From Streptomyces rugosispiralis (GTDB lineage Bacteria > Actinomycetota > Actinomycetes > Streptomycetales > Streptomycetaceae), in the NCBI RefSeq assembly GCF_024505145.1, contig NZ_JANIAA010000020.1, forward strand, positions 91,224 to 155,223: 64,000 bases of DNA, given 5' to 3'. A program made the position numbers and the translations under genes. The notes beneath the pieces were generated by a model. The model saw only the letters and a list, made by a program, of their open reading frames with translations, searched no databases and was not told where the DNA came from. Positions 18,724 to 27,110 of the stretch are shown here, piece after piece (positions within the stretch are counted from its first letter, which is position 1; each line of letters starts with the position of its first letter).

Positions 18724-19533
18724 TCAGAACCGCGAGAAGGAATGCGTCCGCCCGACGGCGGTGAACCCGCGGCGGCCGTACCAGCTCAGCGGCCAGTCGT
18801 CCTGGTCGGCGACGAGGAACCGCAGCGCACACCCCGCGGCGGCCGCGCGGCGCAGCGCGCCGGCCAGGACGGCGTCGCCGTAGCCGCGGCGCAGATACGG
18901 CTCGCCGGTCGCCACCTCCTCGATCTGGGCGACCCCGGCGGCGGGCTCCAGATACAGATCGGCCCAGGAGGCGATCTCACCGGTGTCGTCGTGGGCGGCG
19001 AGGAAGAGCACCTCCTCGGCCCCGGCCCGCCGGGCGGTGCGCCGCTCCACGAGGTCGTGCACGGTCTTCTCGTCCGCGTCCGGCATCCACCGCCACTGCT
19101 GCGCCGTCACCGCCCGCCGCAGCAGCCCGTGCGGCTCAGGACCCAGCTCCCGCTCGACCACATCGGCCGCCCCGGCCCCCGGCACCGGCCCGGTGTGGGC
19201 CAGCAGCACCTCGGTGACATGGGTGTACCCGGCCCGTTCGAGCGCGGGCACGGAGAGCAGCCCCAGGGCCTCGTCATGGACCGTGATCCGGCGGTGCGGC
19301 AGGAAGGCCATGACCTCGTCGGCGAGTTCGGGCAGCCCCTCGGGGTCGGCGGGCCCGGTGATGTGGAGCTGATTGTGCTCATGGGAGCGTTCGTACTCCC
19401 GGTGCAGCACCAGAAAACCGCCCGGCACCTCCCGCACTTCACCGGCCTGCCGACGGGCGAAGGAGATCCGGAAGTCGATGATGCGCTGAAGGTCGTTCTG
19501 TGACACGTCGCGATCATAAGCGAACTCACACAA
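18724..19533 (-). CDS. GNAT-family acetyltransferase
   Basis: This protein has about 269 aa. The C-terminal half carries GNAT motif A (EEVATGEPYLRRGYGDAVLAG), the acetyl-CoA pyrophosphate loop, and ends with motif B (WYGRRGFTAVG). The N-terminal 130 residues look like a degenerate second GNAT fold, as in tandem-GNAT proteins. The TTG start at 19531-19533 follows AAAGG. GTG 19504-19506 (VSQNDLQR) is an alternative. It is divergent from the peptide/P450 pair, so a shared promoter region is possible, but nothing ties it to that pathway. Confidence 0.85.
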   Translation of the reverse strand: MCEFAYDRDVSQNDLQRIIDFRISFARRQAGEVREVPGGFLVLHREYERSHEHNQLHITGPADPEGLPELADEVMAFLPHRRITVHDEALGLLSVPALERAGYTHVTEVLLAHTGPVPGAGAADVVERELGPEPHGLLRRAVTAQQWRWMPDADEKTVHDLVERRTARRAGAEEVLFLAAHDDTGEIASWADLYLEPAAGVAQIEEVATGEPYLRRGYGDAVLAGALRRAAAAGCALRFLVADQDDWPLSWYGRRGFTAVGRTHSFSRF

Positions 19534-19625
19534 TGAAGGACCTTTCGATTACTGGTAAACGTGGATAACCCACCGAGTAAAAGGAATTAAGCGATCCACT
19601 ACCTTCTGATGAAAATTGTCAACTC

Positions 19626-19654
19626 TTGATAGTTCTGCGTCAGATATTTACTGT
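19626..19654 (+). promoter_or_regulatory. Possible promoter for the peptide/P450 operon
   Basis: TTGATA at 19626-19631 and TACTGT at 19649-19654 are 17 bp apart in a strikingly AT-rich stretch (about 19541-19660), some 60 bp before the peptide start. The -35 is good and the -10 weak. Confidence 0.35.
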
Positions 19655-19717
19655 CTAGCGCATGTCGGAACAGTGACCCCACTGCCTCCGGCCCCCAACG
19701 AGAGGGAGGTGTTCGCC

Positions 19718-19801
19718 ATGCGCAAGCTGATCCTCACCGGAGCGCTCTTCGCCCGGCTCACTCGTAAGGACCGTCTCACGCTGCCGTACTCGTACTACTA
19801 A
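19718..19801 (+). CDS. 27-aa precursor of a putative P450-modified peptide (RiPP)
   Basis: ATG 19718 follows GAGGGAGGT at seven bases, one of the best ribosome binding sites in the window. The peptide has a basic leader-like part (MRKLILTGALFAR, then LTRKDR) and ends LPYSYY directly before TAA. Nothing follows the aromatic end, so the last five residues, P23-Y24-S25-Y26-Y27, are a natural core. The gene lies 78 bp before a P450 gene on the same strand, separated by a hairpin. Known pathways of this type (biarylitides, cittilin, tryptorubin/atropopeptides) pair a very short precursor with one P450 that cross-links aromatic side chains. I do not recall a PYSYY core. Function is inferred from layout. 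Confidence 0.75.
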   Translation: MRKLILTGALFARLTRKDRLTLPYSYY

Positions 19802-19818
19802 ACCGGCGCGGATGAGCG

Positions 19819-19853
19819 GGCGGTGGCCACGGCGCGATGCCGCGGCCACCGCC
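19819..19853 (+). terminator. Hairpin between the peptide gene and the P450 gene
   Basis: Perfect 10-bp arms (19819-19828 and 19844-19853) enclose a second 4-bp stem (19830-19833 with 19839-19842) and a five-base loop. It begins 18 bp after the precursor stop. Placed inside the operon, it probably acts as a leaky terminator, giving much more precursor than enzyme mRNA. Confidence 0.7.
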
Positions 19854-19879
19854 GTCGGCCACGATCCGAGGGGACGTCC

Positions 19880-21199
19880 ATGACCGCCGCTCCGTACCGC
19901 ACCGACCTGCCGGGCCCCTCCGGGGACAAGTACCTCGGCAATCTGCACGCCTTCTCCTCCGACCCACTGGGCTTTCTGACCGACTGTTCGCGCCGCTACG
20001 GCGACGTGGTCCGGCTCGGCGAGAACAACGTGCTGCTGACCGACCCCGGCGACGTGGAGAAGATGCTGGTCGACCGGGACTCCCTGTTCTCCAAGGCCAG
20101 CGCGGACACCCGGCGCGGCTCGCGGCGGCAGGGCTTTCCGCACTCCACCATGAACAGCGACGGCGACCGGTGGAAGGCCAAACGGCACCGGCTGCAACCG
20201 GCGTTCGGGCGGTCGCTGTCCACCAGGGCGGCCGAAATCGTGGACGCCCAGGGCGAGAAGCTGCTGCGCACCTGGCGGCCCGGCCAGGCCCGTACGCTCC
20301 AGGACGACATCGCCGTGGTGACCCTGCGGCTGGTCACCCAGCTGATGTTCGGGGACGAGTTCAGCGACCGGGACACCGCCGAGGTGGCCCGGCTGGTGGC
20401 GCCCATCATGGACCTGTCGACCTCGCCGGTCCTGCTGCCCGAGTGGGTGCCGACCCCGCGCAAGCTGCGCATCCGCCGCTCGATGGCCCGGATCGACCGC
20501 ACCCTGCGCGCCCTGGCCGCCTCCCCCGCCGCGAACGACCCGGAGCGCGCCCCCGTGCTGCACGCCCTCGTCCACGGCACCCCCGCCCCCACACCGGAGG
20601 AACTCCGGGACGAGCTGGCCACCTTGATCATGGCGGGTTTCGAGACCACCAATGACGCGGTGGTCTGGACGAGCGTCCTGCTGGCCCGGCACCCCCGGAT
20701 CGCCGAGCGGGTGCGGGCCGAGGCCGACGCCGCCTTCGCCACCACCCCCGCCGGGCTCTCCCGGATGGAGGCCCTGCCCTACACCCACGCCGTCGTCCGC
20801 GAGGCGCTGCGCCTCTACCCCCCGGTCTGGCTGACCAGCCGGGACGCGCGGGAGGACCTCGACTTCGGCGGCTATCTGATCCCCGCCGGGACCACCGTCA
20901 CCGTCAGCCAGTGGGTGGCCCACCGCGATCCGCGGTTCTGGGAGGAGGCCGAGGCGTTCCGCCCCGAGCGCTGGCTGGGCGGCGGCCCCTCCTCGGTGCC
21001 GCGCGGCTCGTACTTCCCCTTCGGGCTCGGCCCCCGTGTCTGCGTGGGAGCCGCCGTGGCCACCACCGAGACCGTCCACCTGGTGGCCGACATCTGGCGC
21101 CGCTTCCGGCTGGAGCTGAGCACCCCGGACCAGGTCCACCCCCGCCCGGCCCTCGCCCTCCAGCCGGTCGGCGCCGAGGTGGTCCCGCGCCCCTGGTGA
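19880..21199 (+). CDS. Cytochrome P450, probable cross-linking enzyme for the upstream peptide
   Basis: This 439-aa P450 starts at ATG 19880 after GAGGGG. The oxygen-activation helix reads MAGFETTNDA (251-260), ExxR is E308-R311 in REALRLYPP, and the heme-binding loop FPFGLGPRVCVG places the thiolate ligand at Cys388. The key residues are intact. No redox partner gene is nearby, so ferredoxin and reductase would come from elsewhere in the genome. It is the only enzyme behind the 27-aa peptide gene, and I infer it forms C-C or C-O bonds between tyrosines of that peptide. A small-molecule oxidase is the alternative. Confidence 0.93.
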   Translation: MTAAPYRTDLPGPSGDKYLGNLHAFSSDPLGFLTDCSRRYGDVVRLGENNVLLTDPGDVEKMLVDRDSLFSKASADTRRGSRRQGFPHSTMNSDGDRWKAKRHRLQPAFGRSLSTRAAEIVDAQGEKLLRTWRPGQARTLQDDIAVVTLRLVTQLMFGDEFSDRDTAEVARLVAPIMDLSTSPVLLPEWVPTPRKLRIRRSMARIDRTLRALAASPAANDPERAPVLHALVHGTPAPTPEELRDELATLIMAGFETTNDAVVWTSVLLARHPRIAERVRAEADAAFATTPAGLSRMEALPYTHAVVREALRLYPPVWLTSRDAREDLDFGGYLIPAGTTVTVSQWVAHRDPRFWEEAEAFRPERWLGGGPSSVPRGSYFPFGLGPRVCVGAAVATTETVHLVADIWRRFRLELSTPDQVHPRPALALQPVGAEVVPRPW

Positions 21200-21342
21200 C
21201 CGCGTGACCGCCGAACGCCGGGCGGAGAATTCGCCTCGGCTACGGGCGGCCCATCATCCGCGGGACGCGCCCGGCCCCTCCCGGGGAGCGATGTCCCCGG
21301 CCTCGCCGCGCGTCCGAACGGCTCGTGCCTAGGGTCTAGACC

Positions 21343-22356
21343 CTAGGCGACCGTGAGCACGATCTTGCCTTGGATATGTCCTCGGGCCGCGCGTTCGTGC
21401 GCCGCTCGGGCATCCGCGAGCGGGAACGCGCTGTCCACCGCGACGCGAACCGTGCCCGCGTCGAGCAGGGATCCCAGTTCGGCGAGTTGCGCACCGCTCG
21501 AGCGGACCTGGGTGCCCGTGACCGTGACGCCCAGCCTGGCGTTCTCCTCGTCGTCGAACTCGCCGAAGTACACCGGGAAGAGGGACCCGCCGCGCTTGAG
21601 GGTGCGCAGGAAGCGCCTGCTGTGGGGGCCGCCGACGGTGTCCAGGACGAGATCGACATCACGGACGGCCTCCTCGGGCCGCTCCTCGGTGTAGTCGATG
21701 AACTCGTCGGCGCCGAGTTCGCGCAGGAACGTCTCATGGGCGCCGGAGGCCACGGCGATGACGCGGGCCCCCTTCCACTTGGCCAGCTGGAGAGCGAGGT
21801 GCCCCACGCCACCGGCGGCGCCGTTGATGAGCACCGTGGTCCCGTCGTCGAGCGCCACCGGGCGGTGCCGGGCCGCCTGGAACGGCGAGGGGTGGTCGTG
21901 CCCGAGTTCGATCAGGAACTGCCACGCCGTCAGCCCCGACATGGGCAGACCGGCGGCGTGCACATGGTCGACGGCGGCCGGCTTGCGGGCGAGGTCGGAG
22001 GCCGGCGCGGTGACGTACTCGGCGTACGCGCCGCCCTGGAGCGCGATGGGGAAGCGCAGCATGCCGATCACCTCGTCTCCCGCCGCGAAGCCGGTGACGT
22101 CGGCGGCGACGGCCGCCACGACGCCCGAGACGTCGGTCCCCGGGATCAGGGGGAGCGCGAACGGGGGCTTGAGCTCGGCAGGTATGTCGGGCATTCCCTC
22201 GCGCACGTACCAGTCGGGAGGGTTGAGGCCGACCGCGTGCACGCGGATGAGCACCTCGCCCGGCCCCGGCTCGGGGACCGGCACCTCCTCATGACGCAGC
22301 ACCTCGGGGCCGCCGAAGTCGTGCAGCCGGATCGCCCTCATCGTGCGTGTCGACAT
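21343..22356 (-). CDS. Zinc-independent NADP-dependent quinone oxidoreductase-like MDR protein
   Basis: This 337-aa medium-chain dehydrogenase/reductase has an N-terminal GroES-like domain (AIRLHDFGGPEVLRHEEVP) and a Rossmann fold with GAAGGVGHLALQLAK, the nucleotide-binding motif of quinone reductases. No structural or catalytic zinc cysteines are present. Two ATGs are adjacent; the second (22354-22356) has the better distance to AGGAG. It diverges from a TetR gene, with operator-like repeats between them, so it is probably repressed until an electrophile or quinone appears. Confidence 0.9.
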   Translation of the reverse strand: MSTRTMRAIRLHDFGGPEVLRHEEVPVPEPGPGEVLIRVHAVGLNPPDWYVREGMPDIPAELKPPFALPLIPGTDVSGVVAAVAADVTGFAAGDEVIGMLRFPIALQGGAYAEYVTAPASDLARKPAAVDHVHAAGLPMSGLTAWQFLIELGHDHPSPFQAARHRPVALDDGTTVLINGAAGGVGHLALQLAKWKGARVIAVASGAHETFLRELGADEFIDYTEERPEEAVRDVDLVLDTVGGPHSRRFLRTLKRGGSLFPVYFGEFDDEENARLGVTVTGTQVRSSGAQLAELGSLLDAGTVRVAVDSAFPLADARAAHERAARGHIQGKIVLTVA

Positions 22357-22390
22357 CATTTTCTCCTGCCCGCGTCGCGGGATACGCTGA

Positions 22391-22450
22391 TCGGATCAGT
22401 GGTCCACATTTCCGAACCACTGATCCGAATATATGGACCACCGATCCGGA
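22391..22450. promoter_or_regulatory. TetR operator repeats between oxidoreductase and regulator genes
   Basis: TCGGATCAGTGGT (22391-22403) and ACCACTGATCCGA (22416-22428) are perfect 13-bp inverted arms with a 12-bp spacer. A third copy of the half-site, ACCACCGATCCGGA (22437-22450), follows head-to-tail with respect to the second. The position between two divergent starts makes this the likely binding region of the adjacent TetR protein. Confidence 0.7.
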
Positions 22451-22479
22451 TAGTCAAGCCGGACAGTCAAGAGGGACAG

Positions 22480-23025
22480 ATGCGGGCCGACGCCAGGAAG
22501 AACCGTGACCACCTGCTCTCAGTCGCGGGCACCGTCATCGCCGAACAGGGCGTCGAGGCGTCGCTGCGCGACATCGCACGCAAGGCCGGTGTGGGGCTCG
22601 CGACGCTGCTCCGCCACTTTCCGACCCGCGAGGCGCTGCTCGAGGCCCTGCTCCACACGAGCTTCGACGAGCTGACGGCACGGGCGGGCGAGCTCGAGAC
22701 GTCGGGCTCGCCCGAGGACGCTCTCGTCTCGTGGCTGCGCGACTGCGTCGCGTGGACAACCGAGTACCGGGGCGTGACCGTGCTGATGGCGGCCGCCATC
22801 GAGGACACCGAATCCGCGCTCCACGCGTCGTGCGTCACCCTCCGCGCGGCCGGCACGCGGCTGCTCACCCGTGCCCAGGACGCGGGCACGGCACGGACCG
22901 ACATCGACGGCACCGATCTGTTCGCGCTGATCGCGGCGCTCGCATGGCTCGGCGACCAACCCGCGCTGGCACCGCGCGCCGATCACCTCTTCGACGTCGT
23001 CGCGAGCGCGATCCTGGCGAAATGA
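22480..23025 (+). CDS. TetR-family transcriptional regulator
   Basis: This 181-aa regulator starts at ATG 22480 behind GAGGGA. The N-terminal helix-turn-helix (about 10-56) reads ASLRDIARKAGVGLATLLRHFPTREAL. A C-terminal ligand-binding domain follows. It is divergent from an MDR oxidoreductase and probably represses both genes through the inverted repeats in the gap. The effector is unknown. Confidence 0.92.
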   Translation: MRADARKNRDHLLSVAGTVIAEQGVEASLRDIARKAGVGLATLLRHFPTREALLEALLHTSFDELTARAGELETSGSPEDALVSWLRDCVAWTTEYRGVTVLMAAAIEDTESALHASCVTLRAAGTRLLTRAQDAGTARTDIDGTDLFALIAALAWLGDQPALAPRADHLFDVVASAILAK

Positions 23026-23050
23026 CGTTCCCCGAGGCCGGTCTCGCCAC

Positions 23051-23128
23051 GGTCAGGGCCGGTCACCCCAGGCCAGGGCCGGTCAGGGCCGGTCAGAGTA
23101 GGTCAGCGCAGGTCAGCGCAGGTCGCGG
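23051..23128. repeat. Eight-unit 10-bp tandem array overlapping the end of the epoxide hydrolase gene
   Basis: GGTCAGNNNN decamers run in strict 10-bp phase from 23051. The two units at 23101-23120 are identical (GGTCAGCGCA), and the second of these contains the stop codon of the minus-strand gene. The array fills the convergent space between that gene and the TetR gene. Confidence 0.9.
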
Positions 23129-24237
23129 AAGAACGTCCGAACGTCGTCCACCAGCAGCCCCGGGACCTCCATCGCCGCGAAGTGGCCGCCCGTCTCGAAC
23201 TCCGACCAGTGGGTGATCGCATGCCATGGCTCGGCGAGGCGGCGGATCGCGTTGTCGCCCCGGAAGACCGCGACGCCGGTGGGGACCCCGGAGCGCTCGG
23301 GCGGTGCGCCCCAGGCCGGGGCGGCCTCCTTGTAGAGGCGGGCGGAGGGGCCCGCCGTGTTGGTGAACCAGTACAGGGAGACGTTGGTCAGGACCGCGTC
23401 GCGGTCGAGGGCCTCGGGCTTGTCGCCGTAGGCGGCGAACCAGTCCACGTTCCAGGCCAGTTGGCCGACGGGCGAGTCGGCGAGGCCGTAGGACAGGGTC
23501 TGGGGGCGGGTGCCCTGGATGGCGGCGTAGCCGGACAGCTCGCGGCGCCGGCGTTCGAGCCCGGCCAGCCGGGAGCGCTCCACCGGGGTCAGCCCATCCA
23601 GCCCGGCCGGGTCGGCCGACCCCGCGGTCACCAGGGCGTTGACGTGGACGCCGACGACCCGGTTCGGTGCCACCCGGGCCACCTCGGGAGAGATCAGCGA
23701 GCCGAAGTCGCCGCCCTGGGTGCCGTAGCGCTCGTACCCCAGGCGCCGCATCAGCTCCGTCCACGCGGTGGCGATGCGGCGGATGCCCCAGCCGGGCTCG
23801 CGGGGCGGGGCGGAGAAGGCGAAACCGGGGAGTGACGGGATGACGACGTGGAAGGCGTCGGCCGGGTCGCCGCCGTGTCCGCGCGGATCGGTCAGCGGGC
23901 CGATGACCTCGGTGAACTCCGCGACCGAACCCGGCCAGCCATGGGTGATCAGCAGCGGCAGGGCAGCCGGCTCGGGCGAGCGGACCTGGAGGAAGTGCAC
24001 CCGCTGACCGTCGATCTCGGTCGTGAACTGCGGGAACGTGTTCAACCGCGCCTCTCGCGCCCGCCAGTCGAACCCGGTGGCCCAGTACCCGGCCAGCTCA
24101 CGGACGTGGTCGAGCGACGCCCCATCGGACCAGCCGGTCCCCGGGAGCCGCTCCGGCCAGCGGGTGCGTTCCAGGCGGCGGCGCAGATCGTCGAGGTCGG
24201 CTTCGGGGACGGCGATGCGGAAGGGACGGATCTCCAT
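23113..24237 (-). CDS. Epoxide hydrolase (EHN-type alpha/beta-hydrolase)
   Basis: This 374-aa protein starts at ATG 24235-24237, where the epoxide hydrolase N-terminal (EHN) domain begins (MEIRPFRIAVPEADLDDLRRR). The oxyanion motif is HGWPGS, the nucleophile Asp lies in TQGGDFGSLI, and the general-base His is in TGGHFAAMEVP close to the C-terminus. Tyrosines that activate the epoxide are expected in the cap. It hydrolyses an unknown epoxide to a diol. It stands alone, between a 10-bp repeat array and a palindromic element. Confidence 0.92.
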   Translation of the reverse strand: MEIRPFRIAVPEADLDDLRRRLERTRWPERLPGTGWSDGASLDHVRELAGYWATGFDWRAREARLNTFPQFTTEIDGQRVHFLQVRSPEPAALPLLITHGWPGSVAEFTEVIGPLTDPRGHGGDPADAFHVVIPSLPGFAFSAPPREPGWGIRRIATAWTELMRRLGYERYGTQGGDFGSLISPEVARVAPNRVVGVHVNALVTAGSADPAGLDGLTPVERSRLAGLERRRRELSGYAAIQGTRPQTLSYGLADSPVGQLAWNVDWFAAYGDKPEALDRDAVLTNVSLYWFTNTAGPSARLYKEAAPAWGAPPERSGVPTGVAVFRGDNAIRRLAEPWHAITHWSEFETGGHFAAMEVPGLLVDDVRTFFRDLR

Positions 24238-24353
24238 GGGCCGCACGGTAGGCGCCGTCGCGGACAGGGAGCGTCCGCGACGCCCCCGCCACCCCCGGAC
24301 AGCGGTCATCGACGTGCGCCACCGCCCCGGCGGATGTCAGATGGGCCTAGGTG

Positions 24354-24493
24354 TCCGACGGATCTTGCCGCCTGCGGCGGGCTACTCCCCTCCCCGCCCC
24401 TTCCCGAAACCAGGGGCTTCGCCCCTGGACCCCGAGGTCTGGGGCGGAGCCCCAGTTTCGGGAAGGGGCGGGGAGGGGGAAAGATCCGCCGGA
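24354..24493. repeat. MITE-like palindromic intergenic element, 140 bp
   Basis: The ends TCCGACGGATCTT and AAGATCCGCCGGA are 13-bp terminal inverted repeats with one mismatch. Inside are perfect 24-bp arms (24387-24410 with 24455-24478) and two smaller hairpins built on AGGGGCTTCGCCCCT and TGGGGCGGAGCCCCA, so the RNA or DNA can fold as a three-armed cross. There is no coding capacity. A longer homologue is at 48026-48316. The element ends 43 bp before the importer operon start, so it sits in or next to its promoter. Confidence 0.85.
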
Positions 24494-24536
24494 TGCCCCG
24501 TGAGGCCGATCTTGGACCGGATCGTCGGGAGGCGCC

Positions 24537-26183
24537 ATGCGTCGCGGAGTCCCGTATTCCCTGCGTGCCCGGCACTCCGTGCCCGCCGTCGTCCTGATCA
24601 TTACCACCGCGACCACCGTGACGGCCTGCGGCGGCGGGGACGGCGGCTCCGACGCCGGTGTCATCCGCTCCTCCTGGGGCGATCCCCCCAACCCGCTGGA
24701 GCCCGCCAACACCAATGACGTCCAGGGCGGCAAGGTCCTCGACATGATCTTCCGCGGGCTCAAGCGCTACGACCCGAGGACCGGCGAGGCCAAGGACGCG
24801 CTCGCGGAGCGGATCGACAGCTCCGACCAGCGGAACTACACCATCACCCTCAAGAAGGGCCGACGGTTCGCCAACGGGGAGAAGGTCACCGCCGCGTCCT
24901 TCGTGAACGCCTGGAACTACGGCGCCCGGATCGACCACAAGCAGCGCAACGCCTACTTCTTCGAGTACATCGAGGGTTACGACAAGGTCCACCCCGCCTC
25001 CGGCGGCGCCCCCACCGCCAAAACCCTCTCCGGGCTGCGGGTCAGGGACGACCGGACCTTCACCGTCCGGCTCACCCAGAAGTTCTCCACCTGGCCCAAG
25101 ACGCTCGGCTACAACGCCTATGCGCCGCTGCCCCGGGCGTTCTTCGCGAACCACGCCGGCTGGCTGAGGAAGCCCATCGGCAACGGCCCGTACCAGGTGC
25201 GGTCGTACGCCAAGGGCTCGGTGATGAAGCTGCGCGCCTGGGACGGCTACGTCGGCCCGGACAAGGCCCGTAACAAAGGCGTCGACCTACGCGTCTACAC
25301 CGATAGCAACACCGCCTACACCGATCTCCAGGCGGGCAATCTCGATCTGGTCGACGACGTCCCGGCGCAGCAGCTGAAGTTCGTCCACTCCGATCTCGGC
25401 AACCGCTACATCAACCAGCCCGCCGGGATCATCCAGACCCTCACCTTCCCGATGTACGACCGCACCTGGAGCGGTCCGGCCAAGGCCAAGGTCCGCCGGG
25501 GGATCTCGATGGCGATCAACCGCGCGCAGATCACCGAGCGGATCTTTCAGGGCACCCGCACCCCCGCGACCGACTGGACCTCCCCGGTGCTGCGCCGCCA
25601 GGGCGGCTATGAGCCGGGGCTGTGCGGGGACGCCTGCCGCTATGACCCGGTCCGGGCGCGCAAGCTGATCAAGGCGGGCGGCGGGCTGCCCGGCGGCCGG
25701 ATGACGATCACGTACAACGCCGACACCGGCTCCCACAAGGACTGGGTGGACGCGGTCTGCAACAGCGTCAACACCGTGCTGCGGAACGACCGGGCCTGTG
25801 TCGGCAAACCGGTCGGCACCTTCGCCGACTACCGCAACAAGATGGCGGGGAAGAAGATGACCGGGCCGTTCCGGGCCGGCTGGCAGATGGACTATCCGCT
25901 GATCCAGAACTTCCTCCAGCCGCTGTACTACACCGGCGCATCCTCCAACGACGGCCACTTCAGCGACACCGGCTTCGACCGGCTGGTGAACCAGGCCAAC
26001 GCCGCCTCCGCGGACGGCCGGGCCATCGCGGGGTTCCGGGACGCGGAGAAGATCCTCGCCGAGCAGATGCCCGCGATCCCGCTGTGGTACCAGAACGGCA
26101 GCGCGGGCTATTCGCGGCGGCTCAGCGAGGTGGCGCTCAATCAGTTCAGCGTGCCGGTCTACGCACAGATCAGGGTCGGCTGA
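24537..26183 (+). CDS. Peptide-binding lipoprotein, second importer
   Basis: This 548-aa family-5 solute-binding protein has an ATG start behind GGGAGG and a signal peptide with lipobox TVTACG (Cys at about residue 25). The body opens SSWGDPPNPLEPANTNDVQGG, shared with the paralogue at 37322-38965 (EPQNPLQPANAKESQG). It is the first gene of binding protein - DppB - DppC - DppD - DppF. Unlike the other two operons, only three bases and no hairpin separate it from the first permease gene. Confidence 0.92.
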   Translation: MRRGVPYSLRARHSVPAVVLIITTATTVTACGGGDGGSDAGVIRSSWGDPPNPLEPANTNDVQGGKVLDMIFRGLKRYDPRTGEAKDALAERIDSSDQRNYTITLKKGRRFANGEKVTAASFVNAWNYGARIDHKQRNAYFFEYIEGYDKVHPASGGAPTAKTLSGLRVRDDRTFTVRLTQKFSTWPKTLGYNAYAPLPRAFFANHAGWLRKPIGNGPYQVRSYAKGSVMKLRAWDGYVGPDKARNKGVDLRVYTDSNTAYTDLQAGNLDLVDDVPAQQLKFVHSDLGNRYINQPAGIIQTLTFPMYDRTWSGPAKAKVRRGISMAINRAQITERIFQGTRTPATDWTSPVLRRQGGYEPGLCGDACRYDPVRARKLIKAGGGLPGGRMTITYNADTGSHKDWVDAVCNSVNTVLRNDRACVGKPVGTFADYRNKMAGKKMTGPFRAGWQMDYPLIQNFLQPLYYTGASSNDGHFSDTGFDRLVNQANAASADGRAIAGFRDAEKILAEQMPAIPLWYQNGSAGYSRRLSEVALNQFSVPVYAQIRVG

Positions 26184-26186
26184 GCC

Positions 26187-27110
26187 ATGGGCCGCTATAC
26201 GCTGCGGCGGCTGCTGCAGATGATCCCGGTCTTCATCGGCTCCACGTTCCTGATCTTCTTCATGGTGTACGCGCTCGGCGATCCGGTGGCCGCGCTCTTC
26301 GGCGACAAGGCCCCCGACCCCGCCACCGCCGCCCGGATCCGTAAGGACCTCTATCTGGACGAGCCGCTGTGGCGGCAGTACGCGCACTACATGGGGCAGA
26401 TCTTCAGCGGCCACTTCGGTACTGCCTTCAACGGGCAGCCGGTGACCGAGCTGATGGCGAGCGCGTTCCCGGTCACCCTCCGGCTCACCCTCGTCGCGGT
26501 CGCCTTCGAGATGGCGCTGGGGATCACCCTGGGCGTCCTCAGCGGGCTGCGCCGGGGCCGGGGCCTTGACACCTCGGTGCTGCTGCTCACCCTGGTCGTG
26601 GTCTCGGTCCCGACCTTCGTCAGCGGCACGGTGCTGCAGTATCTGTTCGGCGTGCGCTGGGGCTGGGCCAGTCCGTCGGTCTCGCCGGAGGCGCCGCTGA
26701 CCGAACTGCTGCTGCCCGGGGTGGTGCTGGGGCTGGTGTCGCTCGCGTACACCAGCCGTCTCACCCGCACCTCCATCGTGGAGAACGCCCGCGCCGACTA
26801 CGTCCGCACCGCCGTGGCCAAGGGGCTGCCGCGCCATCGGATCGTCACCCGCCATCTGCTGCGCAACTCGCTGATCCCGGTGGTGACCTTCATCGGCACG
26901 GACATCGGCGCGCTCATGGGCGGGGCCATCGTCACCGAGCGGATCTTCAACATCCATGGTGTGGGTTACCAGCTCTACCAGGGCATCCTGCGCCAGAACT
27001 CGCCGACCGTCGTCGGCTTCGTGACCATCCTGGTGATCGTCTTCCTGCTCGCCAATCTGCTCGTCGACCTCCTCTACGCCGTGCTCGACCCGAGGATCCG
27101 GTATGCCTGA
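26187..27110 (+). CDS. Oligopeptide ABC importer permease (DppB type)
   Basis: This 307-aa permease begins GRYTLRRLLQMIPVFIG and has six predicted helices. The EAA loop reads DYVRTAVAKGLPRHRIVTRH. It is closely similar to the permease at 36247-37173, which begins GRYVARRLLQMIPVFIG. It overlaps the next gene by eight bases. Confidence 0.93.
   Translation: MGRYTLRRLLQMIPVFIGSTFLIFFMVYALGDPVAALFGDKAPDPATAARIRKDLYLDEPLWRQYAHYMGQIFSGHFGTAFNGQPVTELMASAFPVTLRLTLVAVAFEMALGITLGVLSGLRRGRGLDTSVLLLTLVVVSVPTFVSGTVLQYLFGVRWGWASPSVSPEAPLTELLLPGVVLGLVSLAYTSRLTRTSIVENARADYVRTAVAKGLPRHRIVTRHLLRNSLIPVVTFIGTDIGALMGGAIVTERIFNIHGVGYQLYQGILRQNSPTVVGFVTILVIVFLLANLLVDLLYAVLDPRIRYA

Noticed and set aside
18724..19533. 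GNAT acetyltransferase as a tailoring enzyme of the peptide/P450 pathway
   Set aside because: It is divergent, not in the operon, and is a tandem-GNAT type found in many contexts. Proximity alone is not enough.
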